64,000 nucleotides of DNA, taken from Serratia sp. Ag1 (GTDB lineage: Bacteria; Pseudomonadota; Gammaproteobacteria; Enterobacterales; Enterobacteriaceae). The notes under the pieces were generated by a model. The model saw only the letters and a list, made by a program, of their open reading frames with translations, ran no database searches and was not told the origin of the DNA. The stretch is taken from assembly GCF_000743355.1 (NCBI RefSeq), contig NZ_JQEI01000015.1, positions 146,787 to 210,786 of the forward strand, read 5' to 3'. A program made the position numbers and the translations under genes. Every line of letters begins with the position of its first letter. Position 1 is the stretch's first letter. Shown one piece after another: positions 30,471 to 39,692 of the stretch.

Positions 30471-31211
30471 TTATTGTAGCGCGCGTATCAGCGCGTCATT
30501 ATCAGCGTTATCAGCTACCCGTATTGAGCTCCAGCCCAATTCTTGCGCGAGGTTAGCCAAGCGTTCACTGACGACTATCAGGCGGCAGCGTAACAGCCAT
30601 GAAGAACGATAGTAATCAGGAACTAAATTATAGAGTTGTTGTAACATTTCACCGCTGGTCACTACCAGCGTATCGACACCGGCACGCTGCCAGTGGGCAC
30701 TTTGCTCGGTGCCATCATAGTGAATCGGGCTGCGCTGGTAGCATTCATAATAGCGGACAACGGCTCCGCGCTCACTCAGCGTACTGCCCAGCAGCTCACG
30801 GCCTCCGTTGCCGCGCATGATCATTACCTGTTTCCCCGCCAGTTTCTGCAAGGCTGGCAGCAGCAGCAGTGTTTCGCTGATTTCACGTTCGCGCGGGTAT
30901 TCTACCGGCAGGCTGCTGATACGGTGCATGGCCAGTGCGGTGGTGCGGCCAATCGCATAATAAAGCAAGTGAGTAGGCCATTGAAGCCCGGCACGGTTAA
31001 TCACGGAATTAGCATAGTTGACCGCGTGCTGCGACAGCGCGAATACCAGATCGCCATCGTTTAACTGTGCCAACGCCTGGGGGAGTTGAGCCAGATCCGC
31101 TCCGGGGGCAAAATCAATCAGCGGCGCATGATAGGCAACCTGGCCAAGCTTGCGCAACCGCCCTACCAACTGTTCCCCTGCCGGAGACGGGCGGGTTACC
31201 AGAATGGTCAT
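30471..31211 (-). CDS. hemD: Uroporphyrinogen-III synthase HemD
   Basis: A 246-residue cytosolic enzyme that cyclises hydroxymethylbilane to uroporphyrinogen III with inversion of ring D. The two-domain bilobed fold is indicated by [15 protein letters not shown], a central IGRTTALAM and [14 protein letters not shown], with a C-terminal [14 protein letters not shown]. Its start overlaps the hemC stop by 4 bases, showing coupling. Confidence 0.95.
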   Translation of the reverse strand: MTILVTRPSPAGEQLVGRLRKLGQVAYHAPLIDFAPGADLAQLPQALAQLNDGDLVFALSQHAVNYANSVINRAGLQWPTHLLYYAIGRTTALAMHRISSLPVEYPREREISETLLLLPALQKLAGKQVMIMRGNGGRELLGSTLSERGAVVRYYECYQRSPIHYDGTEQSAHWQRAGVDTLVVTSGEMLQQLYNLVPDYYRSSWLLRCRLIVVSERLANLAQELGWSSIRVADNADNDALIRALQ

Positions 31212-32149
31212 GCCGGAGAGTTTCCCTGATAAACATCCTGCAGGATTTCACGGGCACCTGCGGCCAGCAACTCTTCCGCCAGCTCAACACCCATCTGCTC
31301 GGCCAGAGCGGCAGGGCCACGGCGTTCACCGCGCACCATCAGGCTGCCGTCTGGCGCGCCAACCAGCGCCCGCAGCCACAGTTGATCGCCTTCCAGTTCG
31401 GCATAGCTGCCGATAGGTACTTGGCAGCCGCCCTCAAGCCGGGTATTCATCGCGCGTTCTGCGCGAACGCGAACTTCGGTGACATGATGGTTGAGCGGCG
31501 CGAGTAGCGCGCGGGTTACCGCGTCGTCAAGGCGGCATTCAATACCTACGGCACCTTGGCCGACGGCAGGGAGGGATTCTTCTGCACTGAGTGGGCAACG
31601 GATCCGGTGCTCCAGGCCCAGGCGCTTCAAGCCGGCGACGGCCAAGATAATAGCGTCGTAATCGCCATTATCCAGTTTGGCTAAACGGGTGCCCACGTTG
31701 CCGCGTAGATCGCGCACCAGCAGATCGGGACGACGGGCGCGTAATTGGCACTGGCGGCGCAGGCTGGAGGTGCCGACCACGCTACCGAGTGGCAGTTGAT
31801 CGAGGGAGGAGAAACGGTTGGAGACAAAGGCATCACGTGGATCCTCACGCTCGCAAATAGTCACTAATCCCAAGCCTGCGGGGAACGCGACGGGCACATC
31901 TTTCATTGAGTGCACGGCGATATCCGCCCGTCCTTCCAGCAGAGCCAGCTCCAGTTCTTTCACGAACAGGCCTTTGCCACCGACTTTGGCCAGCGGCGTA
32001 TCCAGAATAATATCGCCGCGAGTGACCATAGGCACCAGTTCGACCTGCAGGCCGGGGTGGCTTGCCATCAGACGCTGCTGCACATAGTGCGCTTGCCACA
32101 ATGCCAATGGGCTTTGGCGGGTGGCGATTCGAATAATTTTGTCTAGCAT
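31208..32149 (-). CDS. hemC: Porphobilinogen deaminase (hydroxymethylbilane synthase) HemC
   Basis: A 313-residue enzyme joining four porphobilinogens. Conserved: [44 protein letters not shown] and the dipyrromethane-cofactor cysteine in [14 protein letters not shown] (near residue 242). The start is set at MLDK (32149), matching the E. coli protein; the frame extends seven codons upstream. First gene of hemCDXY, divergent from cyaA. Confidence 0.97.
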   Translation of the reverse strand: MLDKIIRIATRQSPLALWQAHYVQQRLMASHPGLQVELVPMVTRGDIILDTPLAKVGGKGLFVKELELALLEGRADIAVHSMKDVPVAFPAGLGLVTICEREDPRDAFVSNRFSSLDQLPLGSVVGTSSLRRQCQLRARRPDLLVRDLRGNVGTRLAKLDNGDYDAIILAVAGLKRLGLEHRIRCPLSAEESLPAVGQGAVGIECRLDDAVTRALLAPLNHHVTEVRVRAERAMNTRLEGGCQVPIGSYAELEGDQLWLRALVGAPDGSLMVRGERRGPAALAEQMGVELAEELLAAGAREILQDVYQGNSPA

Positions 32150-32338
32150 GCGGGTTACCGTTTTTGTCATTCACCGTCCATCCTACCACTGAGTAGGCAA
32201 ACTGTCAGTGCAAGAAGCCACAGGCGGAGAAAGGATAAGGGAATCAATGAGGCAGGAGGAAATGTCAGGGCTGGGTAAATCATTTAAAGAGGCGCGAGAA
32301 TAAGTGTGTCGCTTTCCCTCCTTTACGGTCAATCGGCA

Positions 32339-32360
32339 AGGTGTTAGATTGATCACGTTT
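32339..32360 (+). promoter_or_regulatory. CRP-binding site upstream of cyaA
   Basis: A 22-bp site with GGTGTTA and TGATCACG halves, the same sequence context as the CRP site that represses cyaA P2 in E. coli. It suggests cAMP-CRP feedback on adenylate cyclase synthesis. Confidence 0.8.
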
Positions 32361-32451
32361 CCAGCAATAAGTCGTCAAATATTCTTCTAATCTAAAGACG
32401 CGGATGGAATACGGGGCTTTTTCAAGTACCAGAACAATCGGGCGAGACGTC

Positions 32452-35007
32452 TTGTACCTCTACATCGAGACACTGAAACAAAGACTGGATGCGATTAACC
32501 AACTGCGTGTTGATCGTGCCCTGGCGGCCATGAAGCCTGCGTTCCAACGGGTGTATAGTCTGCTGCCTACCTTATTACACTACCATCATCCGCTGATGCC
32601 GGGTTACCTCACTGGTAACGTTCCCCATGGCGTCTGTCTTTACGCCCCTGATGAAATCCAGAACGATTATCTTACTGATTTAGAAGAGAAGTGGGGAAGC
32701 CCGTTTGAGCCAATCGCCTGCGGTGAACTGCCGATTACCGGCGTTTACACTATGGGCAGCACTTCATCGATTGGCCAGAGTTGTACGTCTGATCTGGATA
32801 TCTGGGTGTGCCATCAGTCCTGGCTCGACAACGAAGAGCGCAACCGTCTGCAGCAAAAATGTAGCCTGCTGGAAAAGTGGGCGGCATCAATGGGGGTTGA
32901 GGTCAGCTTCTTCCTGATTGATGAAAACCGCTTCCGCCACAATGAAAGTGGCAGCCTGGACGGTGAGGACTGCGGTTCTACCCAACATATATTGTTGCTG
33001 GATGAGTTCTACCGTTCTGCGGTGCGCCTGGCTGGAAAACGCATCTTGTGGAACATGGTGCCGGGCGAAGAAGAAGCACATTACGACGAATATGTCCTCT
33101 CGCTGTATGCGCAGGGGGCATTAATGCCGAATGAATGGCTGGATCTTGGCGGGTTGAGCACGCTTTCAGCCGAGGAGTACTTCGGTGCCAGCCTGTGGCA
33201 ACTGTACAAGAGCATCGATTCGCCGTACAAAGCCGTGTTGAAAACGTTGCTGCTCGAAGCGTATTCGTGGGAATACCCCAATACGCAACTGCTGGCGATG
33301 GATATCAAACAGCGCCTGCATCAAGGGGAGATCGTCTGTTTTGGCCTTGATGCCTATTGCATGATGCTGGAACGTGTTACCCACTATCTGACACAAATCA
33401 ACGATACCACCCGCCTCGATCTGGTTCGCCGTTGTTTCTACCTGAAAGTCTGCGAAAAATTGTCGCTGGCTAAAGCCTGCGTGGGTTGGCGGCGTGAAAT
33501 TCTGGGCCAATTGGTCAGCGATTGGGGCTGGAGTGAAGAACGCCTGGCTATTCTTGATAATCGCGCCAACTGGAAGATCGAACGCGTCCGCGAAGCTCAT
33601 AACGAGCTGCTGGACGCGATGATGCAGAGCTACCGTAATCTGATCCGTTTTGCTCGCCGTAATAACCTCAGCGTCAGCGCCAGCCCGCAGGATATTGGCG
33701 TGCTGACCCGCAAGCTGTATGCCGCATTTGAAGCACTGCCGGGTAAAGTGACGCTGGTGAACCCGCAGATTTCACCGGATCTTTCGGAAAGCGATTTAAC
33801 CTTCATCCACGTACCGGCGGGCCGTGCCAACCGCACCGGTTGGTATCTGTATAATCAGGCACCGTCGATGAGCACTATCGTTAGCCATCAGCCGCTGGAA
33901 TATAACCGCTACCTGAACAAACTGGTGGCCTGGGCCTATTTCAATGGCCTGCTGACGCCGCAGACCCGTTTGCATATCAAGAGCGGCGATATCTGCGATA
34001 CAGCCAAATTGCAGGAACTGGTTGCTGATGTATCGCATCACTTCCCACTGCGTTTACCGGCTCCGACACCGAAAGCGCTGTACAGTCCCTGCGAAATCCG
34101 CCATCTGGCGATTATCGTCAACCTGGAAAACGATCCGACAGCGGCTTTCCGTAATCAGGTGGTGCACTTTGATTTCCGTAAACTGGACGTGTTCAGTTTC
34201 GGTCAGCAACAGCAATGCCTGGTCGGCAGTATTGATCTGCTGTACCGCAACTCGTGGAATGAGGTGCGCACCCTGCATTTCAGCGGTGAACAGTCGGTGC
34301 TTGAAGCGTTAAAAACCATTCTGGGCAAAATGCATCAGGATGCCGCACCGCCAGAGTCGGTCGAGGTATTCTGTTATAGCCAGCATCTGCGTGGCTTGAT
34401 TCGTACCCGTATTCAGCAGTTGGTTTCCGAGTGCATTGAACTGCGTCTTTCCAGCACCCGCCTCGAGCCGGGCCGTTTTAAAGCGGTGCGTGTCGCAGGG
34501 CAAACCTGGGGGCTGTTCTTTGAACGCCTGAGCGTGTCGGTGCAAAAGCTGGAGAACGCGGTGGAGTTTTACGGGGCCATTTCTCACAACAAACTGCACG
34601 GTTTGTCGCTCAAGGTGGAGGCCGATCAGGTGCATTTGCCTGCGGTAGTTGATGGTTTTGCCAGTGAAGGGATCATCCAGTTCTTCTTCGAAGACACCAA
34701 GGATCAGAAAGGCTTCAACGTTTATATTCTGGACGAATCGAACCGCATTGAAGTTTATCACCATTGCGAAGGCAGCAAAGAAGAACTGGTGCGCGATGTC
34801 AGCCGTTTCTACTCTTCATCACACGATCGCTTTACTTACGGTTCCAGTTTCATCAACTTCAACTTGCCGCAGTTCTATCAGATTGTGCAGCTTGATGGCC
34901 GCACTCAGGTGATCCCATTCCGCAGCAATACACTATCGAACCTGTGCGCCACTTTTTCTGACAATCATCCTGCCCAGCCGCTGAGGCAGCAGTTCCAGCT
35001 GAATTAG
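32452..35007 (+). CDS. cyaA: Class I adenylate cyclase
   Basis: An 851-residue enzyme making cAMP. The N-terminal catalytic half contains the nucleotidyltransferase signature [17 protein letters not shown] starting at 102, with D114 and D116 as likely metal ligands. The C-terminal half is the regulatory domain acted on by phosphorylated EIIA-Glc. The start chosen is TTG at 32452 ([13 protein letters not shown]), the weak TTG start of E. coli cyaA; the frame continues to an ATG at 32404 whose 16 extra codons do not look like family sequence. Flanked upstream by a CRP site. Confidence 0.96.
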   Translation: MYLYIETLKQRLDAINQLRVDRALAAMKPAFQRVYSLLPTLLHYHHPLMPGYLTGNVPHGVCLYAPDEIQNDYLTDLEEKWGSPFEPIACGELPITGVYTMGSTSSIGQSCTSDLDIWVCHQSWLDNEERNRLQQKCSLLEKWAASMGVEVSFFLIDENRFRHNESGSLDGEDCGSTQHILLLDEFYRSAVRLAGKRILWNMVPGEEEAHYDEYVLSLYAQGALMPNEWLDLGGLSTLSAEEYFGASLWQLYKSIDSPYKAVLKTLLLEAYSWEYPNTQLLAMDIKQRLHQGEIVCFGLDAYCMMLERVTHYLTQINDTTRLDLVRRCFYLKVCEKLSLAKACVGWRREILGQLVSDWGWSEERLAILDNRANWKIERVREAHNELLDAMMQSYRNLIRFARRNNLSVSASPQDIGVLTRKLYAAFEALPGKVTLVNPQISPDLSESDLTFIHVPAGRANRTGWYLYNQAPSMSTIVSHQPLEYNRYLNKLVAWAYFNGLLTPQTRLHIKSGDICDTAKLQELVADVSHHFPLRLPAPTPKALYSPCEIRHLAIIVNLENDPTAAFRNQVVHFDFRKLDVFSFGQQQQCLVGSIDLLYRNSWNEVRTLHFSGEQSVLEALKTILGKMHQDAAPPESVEVFCYSQHLRGLIRTRIQQLVSECIELRLSSTRLEPGRFKAVRVAGQTWGLFFERLSVSVQKLENAVEFYGAISHNKLHGLSLKVEADQVHLPAVVDGFASEGIIQFFFEDTKDQKGFNVYILDESNRIEVYHHCEGSKEELVRDVSRFYSSSHDRFTYGSSFINFNLPQFYQIVQLDGRTQVIPFRSNTLSNLCATFSDNHPAQPLRQQFQLN

Positions 35008-35059
35008 TCTGGCACCATCGTCCTTAGTTGATCAGCCTTAAAATTAAAACAGGTATAGA

Positions 35060-35084
35060 TATGTCCCTAACTTGGGGATAAAAT
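35060..35084 (+). promoter_or_regulatory. Possible operator/promoter of the higBA-like pair
   Basis: A partial palindrome of the form TATGTCCC..GGGGATA (35060-35080) overlaps a possible -10 (TAAAAT, 35079-35084) about 35 bp before the toxin start, where autoregulation by the antitoxin would be expected. Confidence 0.35.
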
Positions 35085-35117
35085 ACTTTCCTGTCAAGGA
35101 TAGCTAACGGTGTTGCA

Positions 35118-35456
35118 ATGGAAGCGTTGTTTATTGAACTTCCGCCATTTGAGCGTTACCGATCAGAATATCTAACCGATGATGAATTTCGCGACTTGCA
35201 ACAAACGTTGTTGAAGAACCCTGAGTGTGGTGACGTAATCAAACACACTGGCGGGTTACGAAAAGTTCGCTTTGCGGATTCAAGACGGCAGAAAGGTAAG
35301 CGGGGTGGAATTCGAGTGATTTATTACTGGTATCTGGAGAAATCACAATTCCTGTTGTTCACTTTGTATGACAAAGACCAGAAAGATGATTTGACCAGAC
35401 CACAGCAAGAGTTGCTGCGTGGAATGCTCGAACAGGCGAAGAAGAGGGGGAGTTGA
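35118..35456 (+). CDS. higB: HigB-2-type toxin (RelE/HigB family mRNA interferase)
   Basis: A 112-residue protein resembling Vibrio HigB-2: FERYRSEYLTDDEFRDLQ, NPECGDVIKHTGGLRKVRFA, KGKRGGIRVIYYWYLEK and FLLFTLYDKDQKDDL. That is the RelE fold, with basic residues typical of ribosome-dependent mRNA cleavage. Toxin-first order, with stop and antitoxin start sharing one base (TGATG), is typical of higBA. It is inserted between cyaA and cyaY, which are adjacent in E. coli, so it is probably acquired. Activity is inferred. Confidence 0.87.
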   Translation: MEALFIELPPFERYRSEYLTDDEFRDLQQTLLKNPECGDVIKHTGGLRKVRFADSRRQKGKRGGIRVIYYWYLEKSQFLLFTLYDKDQKDDLTRPQQELLRGMLEQAKKRGS

Positions 35457-35767
35457 TGAACGAGCGTAACATTTTTGCAGAGCTTCAGGAAGGCATGGAG
35501 GCTTGGGGGGAACATAATGCGGGCAAAAAAACGCTGCGCACCCATCGGGTCAGTGCCAAGATGCCATCAATGACCCCGGTAGAGCTGAAAGCTGTGCGCG
35601 AAAAATTGAAGCTATCACAGGCCGTTTTTGCTCAGTACCTGCATACCGGCGTGACGACCTATCAAAACTGGGAACAAGGTTTGGCAAAGCCGAACAAACA
35701 AGCAGTATTGTTGATCAAAATGATCGACAGATACCCCCAAACGCTGGCCGAGCTGGCGACGCTTTAA
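35456..35767 (+). CDS. higA: HigA-2-type antitoxin with XRE helix-turn-helix
   Basis: A 103-residue protein: N-terminal toxin-binding region (NIFAELQEGMEAW, KKTLRTHRV) and a C-terminal Cro/XRE HTH (MTPVELKAVREKLKLSQAVFAQYLHTGVTTYQNWEQG). It resembles Vibrio HigA-2 in both parts. ATG at 35456 overlaps the toxin stop; a TTG one codon earlier is an alternative. It probably neutralises the toxin and represses the operon. Confidence 0.87.
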   Translation: MNERNIFAELQEGMEAWGEHNAGKKTLRTHRVSAKMPSMTPVELKAVREKLKLSQAVFAQYLHTGVTTYQNWEQGLAKPNKQAVLLIKMIDRYPQTLAELATL

Positions 35768-35786
35768 ACATGGTCAACTTGTTGTC

Positions 35787-35808
35787 TGGGGCGTAATAAT
35801 TCACGCCC
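35787..35808. terminator. Hairpin between higA and convergent cyaY
   Basis: GGGGCGT (35787-35793) pairs with ACGCCCC (35802-35808) around an 8-base loop between the convergent ends of higA and cyaY. No T-tract is present on either side. Confidence 0.4.
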
Positions 35809-35819
35809 CGTGGCCTCAT

Positions 35820-36140
35820 TCAACCAAAACTGACCGCTTCCCCTGCCTGAGCGCTGGCAGCTTCGCTAAGTAATGCATAGAACTCACGAGCGCTGCGATC
35901 GCAGAACCAGGTGCCGTCACGATAGTTAAAATGATAACCCCCGGCTTTGGTGGCCAGCCAGACCTGATGCAGCGGCTCTTGGCGGTTGATAACGATCTTG
36001 GTGCCATTTTCGAAGCTCAACGTCATCACACCACCGTTGGTTTCGTAATCAATGTCCGCATCGCCATCAAAATCATCCAATGTCTGTTCAATATCAAGCA
36101 TCAGTTGGTCGGCTAACTGGTGAAACTCGCTGTCGTTCAT
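35820..36140 (-). CDS. cyaY: Frataxin homologue CyaY
   Basis: A 106-residue iron-binding regulator of Fe-S cluster assembly on IscU/IscS. It has the acidic first helix ([16 protein letters not shown]) and the frataxin sheet signature [20 protein letters not shown]. Same length and start as E. coli CyaY. Divergent from lptM. Confidence 0.97.
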   Translation of the reverse strand: MNDSEFHQLADQLMLDIEQTLDDFDGDADIDYETNGGVMTLSFENGTKIVINRQEPLHQVWLATKAGGYHFNYRDGTWFCDRSAREFYALLSEAASAQAGEAVSFG

Positions 36141-36212
36141 ATTCGATTCCTATTGCTTTTCATGATCCACCTGCGATTATAGTGAGCTTGGACGCATGAA
36201 TTACAGGCATTA

Positions 36213-36392
36213 ATGCAAATGAAAAAACAACTACGCTATGCGCTGATGGCCGTTTTGCTGGCTGGGCTTTTGGGTTGTGGCCTGAAAGGCCCGCTGTACT
36301 TCCCGCCGAATGACAAACCAGCGGCACAACCGACGACAAATGCTGATAATCTAGGCAAAAATCAACCACAACCCGCTGGCACTCAGCAATAA
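36213..36392 (+). CDS. lptM: Small lipoprotein LptM (YifL)
   Basis: A 59-residue lipoprotein (57 if the ATG at 36219 is used). The signal peptide ends in the lipobox LLGC followed by GLKGPLYFPP, the near-invariant mature start of LptM, which associates with the LPS-assembly translocon LptDE at the outer membrane. The C-terminal tail is short and Pro/Gln-rich. Between cyaY and dapF, as in E. coli. AGG at 36205-36207 favours the first ATG. Confidence 0.9.
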   Translation: MQMKKQLRYALMAVLLAGLLGCGLKGPLYFPPNDKPAAQPTTNADNLGKNQPQPAGTQQ

Positions 36393-36475
36393 GCGTCGAT
36401 GAGCACCCCGTCACAACGGTGGCCGCAGCCACCTGGATGTCAGACGGATAGCGCGTCCAGATAGCGGAGTATGAT

Positions 36476-37300
36476 ATGCAGTTCTCCAAAATGCACGGCT
36501 TGGGTAACGACTTTATGGTGGTCGATGCCGTAACACAGAATGTCTATTTTTCACCTGAGCTGATCCGCCGTTTGGCCGATCGGCATTTGGGCGTGGGTTT
36601 TGATCAGATGCTGATCGTAGAACCGCCTTATGATCCAGAACTCGATTTCCATTATCGTATTTTCAATGCTGATGGCAGCGAAGTGGCGCAGTGTGGTAAC
36701 GGAGCCCGCTGTTTTGCCCGCTTTGTCCGGCTGAAAGGGCTGACTAACAAGCGTGATATCCGCGTCAGCACTCAGACCGGGCGCATGGTGTTGAGCGTGA
36801 CTGACGACGATCTGGTTTGCGTCAATATGGGTGAGCCCAACTTCGATCCGCAGATCGTGCCGTTCCGCGCCACCAAGGCAGAAAAAACCTACATCATGCG
36901 CGCGGCGGAGCATACTGTATTGTGTGGCGTGGTCTCGATGGGCAACCCGCACTGTGTTTTGCAGGTGGACGATGTCAAAACCGCCAAGGTTGAATTCCTC
37001 GGCCCGGTGCTGGAAGGGCACGAACGTTTCCCTGAGCGTGCCAACATCGGTTTTATGCAGGTAGTAAGTCGTGAACACATCAAACTGCGTGTTTACGAGC
37101 GTGGAGCCGGTGAAACGCAGGCTTGTGGCAGCGGTGCTTGCGCGGCGGTAGCGGTCGGCATTCAGCAAGAACTGCTGTCAGAAGAGGTACATGTAGAACT
37201 GCCGGGCGGCAGCCTGCATATCCGCTGGAAAGGGCCAGGTAACCCCTTGTTTATGACTGGCCCTGCGACCCATGTCTATGATGGATTTATTCATTTATGA
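36476..37300 (+). CDS. dapF: Diaminopimelate epimerase DapF
   Basis: A 274-residue enzyme interconverting LL- and meso-DAP for lysine and peptidoglycan. The catalytic pair is C73 ([12 protein letters not shown]) and C217 ([12 protein letters not shown]). Length equals E. coli DapF. Followed by the DUF484 gene with a 4-base overlap, then xerC and yigB: the conserved dapF-yigA-xerC-yigB-uvrD block. Confidence 0.98.
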   Translation: MQFSKMHGLGNDFMVVDAVTQNVYFSPELIRRLADRHLGVGFDQMLIVEPPYDPELDFHYRIFNADGSEVAQCGNGARCFARFVRLKGLTNKRDIRVSTQTGRMVLSVTDDDLVCVNMGEPNFDPQIVPFRATKAEKTYIMRAAEHTVLCGVVSMGNPHCVLQVDDVKTAKVEFLGPVLEGHERFPERANIGFMQVVSREHIKLRVYERGAGETQACGSGACAAVAVGIQQELLSEEVHVELPGGSLHIRWKGPGNPLFMTGPATHVYDGFIHL

Positions 37301-38001
37301 AGAGTATAGAGGACCAGGCAGTGACAGGTATCGAGCTTGAGGACGAGGTCATCATGCAGTATCTGCTACAGAATCCTGATTTCTTTATCCGCAACGCGCG
37401 CCAGGTGGAACAGATGCGCGTACCGCACCCGGTGCGTGGCACGGTTTCACTGGTGGAATGGCATCTTGCGCGGCAGCGCAACCATATCGCCCAGTTAGAA
37501 GAAGAGATCACCTTGCTGATGGAGCAGGCCAGCGCTAACGAAACGTTGTTCGCCCGTTTGCTGCATCTGCAGGCCGATCTGGCCACGGCCAGCAGCCTGC
37601 AGGATATGCTTAACCGTCTGCAGCGCTGGGCGCGTGGTTTTGGTTTGGCGGGGGCCAATATCCGCCTGTTTAACGAGTGCTGGAATATCGGTGCTCCTTC
37701 CGATTTTACCCATCTTGGCCTGGCGCGTTCAGCGTTTGAGCCTTTGCGTATTCAACGGCTGGGCAACCAACCGCATTATCTCGGCAGCCTTAACGGCCCT
37801 GAGCTGTTGCTGCTGTTACCGCAGGCAAAGCAGGTGGGATCGGTGGCGCTGTCATTGCTTGGGGAACAGGGCGAACTGGGCATGGTGATTTTCAGCAGCC
37901 GTGACACGCAACATTACCAGCAGGGGATGGGCACGGCGATGCTCGATCAACTGGCGCGTATGCTGCCGGTGCTGCTGGAACGCTGGATCGAACGCGCATG
38001 A
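37297..38001 (+). CDS. yigA: DUF484 family protein (YigA)
   Basis: A 234-residue GAF-like cytoplasmic protein of unknown function. It starts with an acidic helix ([19 protein letters not shown]), then [27 protein letters not shown] (coiled coil), then a GAF-like domain ending [19 protein letters not shown]. Its fixed position between dapF and xerC is its most telling feature. Overlaps both neighbours by 4 bases. Confidence 0.93.
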   Translation: MKSIEDQAVTGIELEDEVIMQYLLQNPDFFIRNARQVEQMRVPHPVRGTVSLVEWHLARQRNHIAQLEEEITLLMEQASANETLFARLLHLQADLATASSLQDMLNRLQRWARGFGLAGANIRLFNECWNIGAPSDFTHLGLARSAFEPLRIQRLGNQPHYLGSLNGPELLLLLPQAKQVGSVALSLLGEQGELGMVIFSSRDTQHYQQGMGTAMLDQLARMLPVLLERWIERA

Positions 38002-38909
38002 GCCTCTCAGCGGCCAGCCTGCAACCGCCGGTGGACGCTTTCCTGCGCTATCTTAAGGTTGAGCGTCAGCTCAGCCCGCTTACCCAAATCAGCTATGCGC
38101 GTCAACTGCAGGCGCTGATCGCGCTGGCGACCGATCTCGGCGTCAGCGAATGGTCGATGCTGGACGCCGCGCGCGTGCGCCAATTGGCGGCGCGCAGCAA
38201 ACGCGCCGGGTTGCAGTCTTCCAGCCTGGCTTTGCGCCTTTCGGCGCTGCGCAGCTTTCTGGATTGGCTGGTCAGCCAGGGCGTGCTGAGTGCCAACCCG
38301 GCGAAAGGGATCCGCACGCCGCGCAGTGGCCGCCATCTGCCGAAAAATATCGACGTTGATGAGATGAATCAACTGTTGAACATCGATCTCAACGATCCGC
38401 TGGCGGTACGCGATCGCGCCATGCTGGAGGTCATGTACGGTGCCGGGCTGCGTCTTGCCGAACTGGTGGGGCTTGATTGCCGTTATGTCGATCTGGCGGC
38501 AGGTGAGATCTGGGTGATGGGCAAAGGCAGCAAAGAGCGCAAACTGCCGCTTGGCCGCATGGCCGTCACCTGGCTGCAACACTGGCTAGCGCTGCGCGAT
38601 CTGTTTGCACCAGCTGACGATGCGATGTTTCTTTCCAACCAGGGCAAACGTATTTCTGCCCGAAATGTGCAGAAGCGTTTTGCCGAATGGGGCGTGAAGC
38701 AGGGCGTCAACAGCCATATTCACCCGCATAAGCTGCGCCACTCTTTTGCCACCCATATGCTGGAATCGAGCGGCGATCTGCGCGCGGTGCAGGAGTTATT
38801 GGGCCATGCCAACCTGACCACCACACAAATTTATACCCACCTCGACTTTCAACATCTGGCGAAAGTGTATGATGCTGCGCATCCACGCGCCAAACGGGGG
38901 AAATCCTGA
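37998..38909 (+). CDS. xerC: Site-specific tyrosine recombinase XerC
   Basis: A 303-residue recombinase that resolves chromosome dimers at dif with XerD. The N-terminal SAM-like core-binding domain is at 10-95 and the catalytic domain follows. Catalytic residues R152, K176, H244, R247, H270 and nucleophile Y279 are all present ([28 protein letters not shown]). The stop overlaps the yigB start by one base. Confidence 0.98.
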   Translation: MSLSAASLQPPVDAFLRYLKVERQLSPLTQISYARQLQALIALATDLGVSEWSMLDAARVRQLAARSKRAGLQSSSLALRLSALRSFLDWLVSQGVLSANPAKGIRTPRSGRHLPKNIDVDEMNQLLNIDLNDPLAVRDRAMLEVMYGAGLRLAELVGLDCRYVDLAAGEIWVMGKGSKERKLPLGRMAVTWLQHWLALRDLFAPADDAMFLSNQGKRISARNVQKRFAEWGVKQGVNSHIHPHKLRHSFATHMLESSGDLRAVQELLGHANLTTTQIYTHLDFQHLAKVYDAAHPRAKRGKS

Positions 38910-39625
38910 TGCATTTTTACCGCCCGCTGCGCCCGTTGGCGGCGCTGACCTTCGATCTGGACGATACGCTGTACGACAATCGCCCGGTGATCATTCAGAC
39001 CGAGCAGCAGTCGGTGGCCTTTTTGCAGAACTACCACCCAGGCTTGAGTGGTTTCCTGTCGGCAGATTTTCACCGCTTGCGCCAGGAACTGCGCGAGCAG
39101 GATCCAGAGATTTACCACGATGTTACCGAGTGGCGCTGGCGAGCGGTCCACTTGGCGCTGAGCCGCCAGGGTTTGCGCGATGCCGAAGCCGCGATAGGTG
39201 CGGATGCCGCCATGCAGCATTTTGCCCTGTGGCGTAGCCGTATTGATGTGCCGGAAGCCACCCATACCACGCTGCAGGCGTTGGCACAGCGCTATCCGCT
39301 GGTGGCGATCACCAATGGCAATGCCGATCCGGCATTGTGTGGCCTGGAGGGTTATTTCCAGTTTGTGTTGCGCTCAGGGCCGGATGGCCGCGCCAAGCCG
39401 CATCAGGACATGTACCAGTTGGCTGCCGCAAGGCTGGGTGTGGCAGCGGAGCAGATCCTGCACGTTGGTGACGATCTGACCACCGATGTGGCGGGTGCAC
39501 TGCGTTCCGGCCTGCAAGCCTGCTGGATCAACGATCGTCAACGTAGCCTGATGCAGGCCGATGACAGCCGTCTGCTGCCGCACATCGAAATTTCACAGTT
39601 GGCATCGCTGACAGCGTTGTTATAA
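38909..39625 (+). CDS. yigB: HAD phosphatase YigB (FMN / riboflavin-pathway phosphatase)
   Basis: A 238-residue HAD-IA phosphatase. Motif [10 protein letters not shown] has nucleophile D16 and acid D18; motif II ITNGNAD; motif III/IV K in [10 protein letters not shown] and [15 protein letters not shown]. coli YigB dephosphorylates 5-amino-6-(5-phosphoribitylamino)uracil and FMN. Its 3' end carries the uvrD promoter. Confidence 0.95.
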   Translation: MHFYRPLRPLAALTFDLDDTLYDNRPVIIQTEQQSVAFLQNYHPGLSGFLSADFHRLRQELREQDPEIYHDVTEWRWRAVHLALSRQGLRDAEAAIGADAAMQHFALWRSRIDVPEATHTTLQALAQRYPLVAITNGNADPALCGLEGYFQFVLRSGPDGRAKPHQDMYQLAAARLGVAAEQILHVGDDLTTDVAGALRSGLQACWINDRQRSLMQADDSRLLPHIEISQLASLTALL

Positions 39626-39654
39626 TCCTTGCGACAATCTGTATAAATCTCCAG
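39599..39654 (+). promoter_or_regulatory. uvrD promoter with LexA (SOS) box
   Basis: -35 TTGGCA (39599-39604), 16-base spacer and -10 TATAAT (39621-39626). The LexA box CTGTATAAATCTCCAG is at 39639-39654 (CTG-N10-CAG, like E. coli uvrD), covering the transcription start area. The promoter overlaps the end of yigB. Confidence 0.85.
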
Positions 39655-39692
39655 TGGAAAGCATGCTTTCCCTTTACCAATCAATGGTGCCT

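Noticed and set aside
30975..31211. Premature break or frameshift between hemC and hemD
   Set aside because: The 4-base overlap is the normal coupled arrangement and both proteins are full length.
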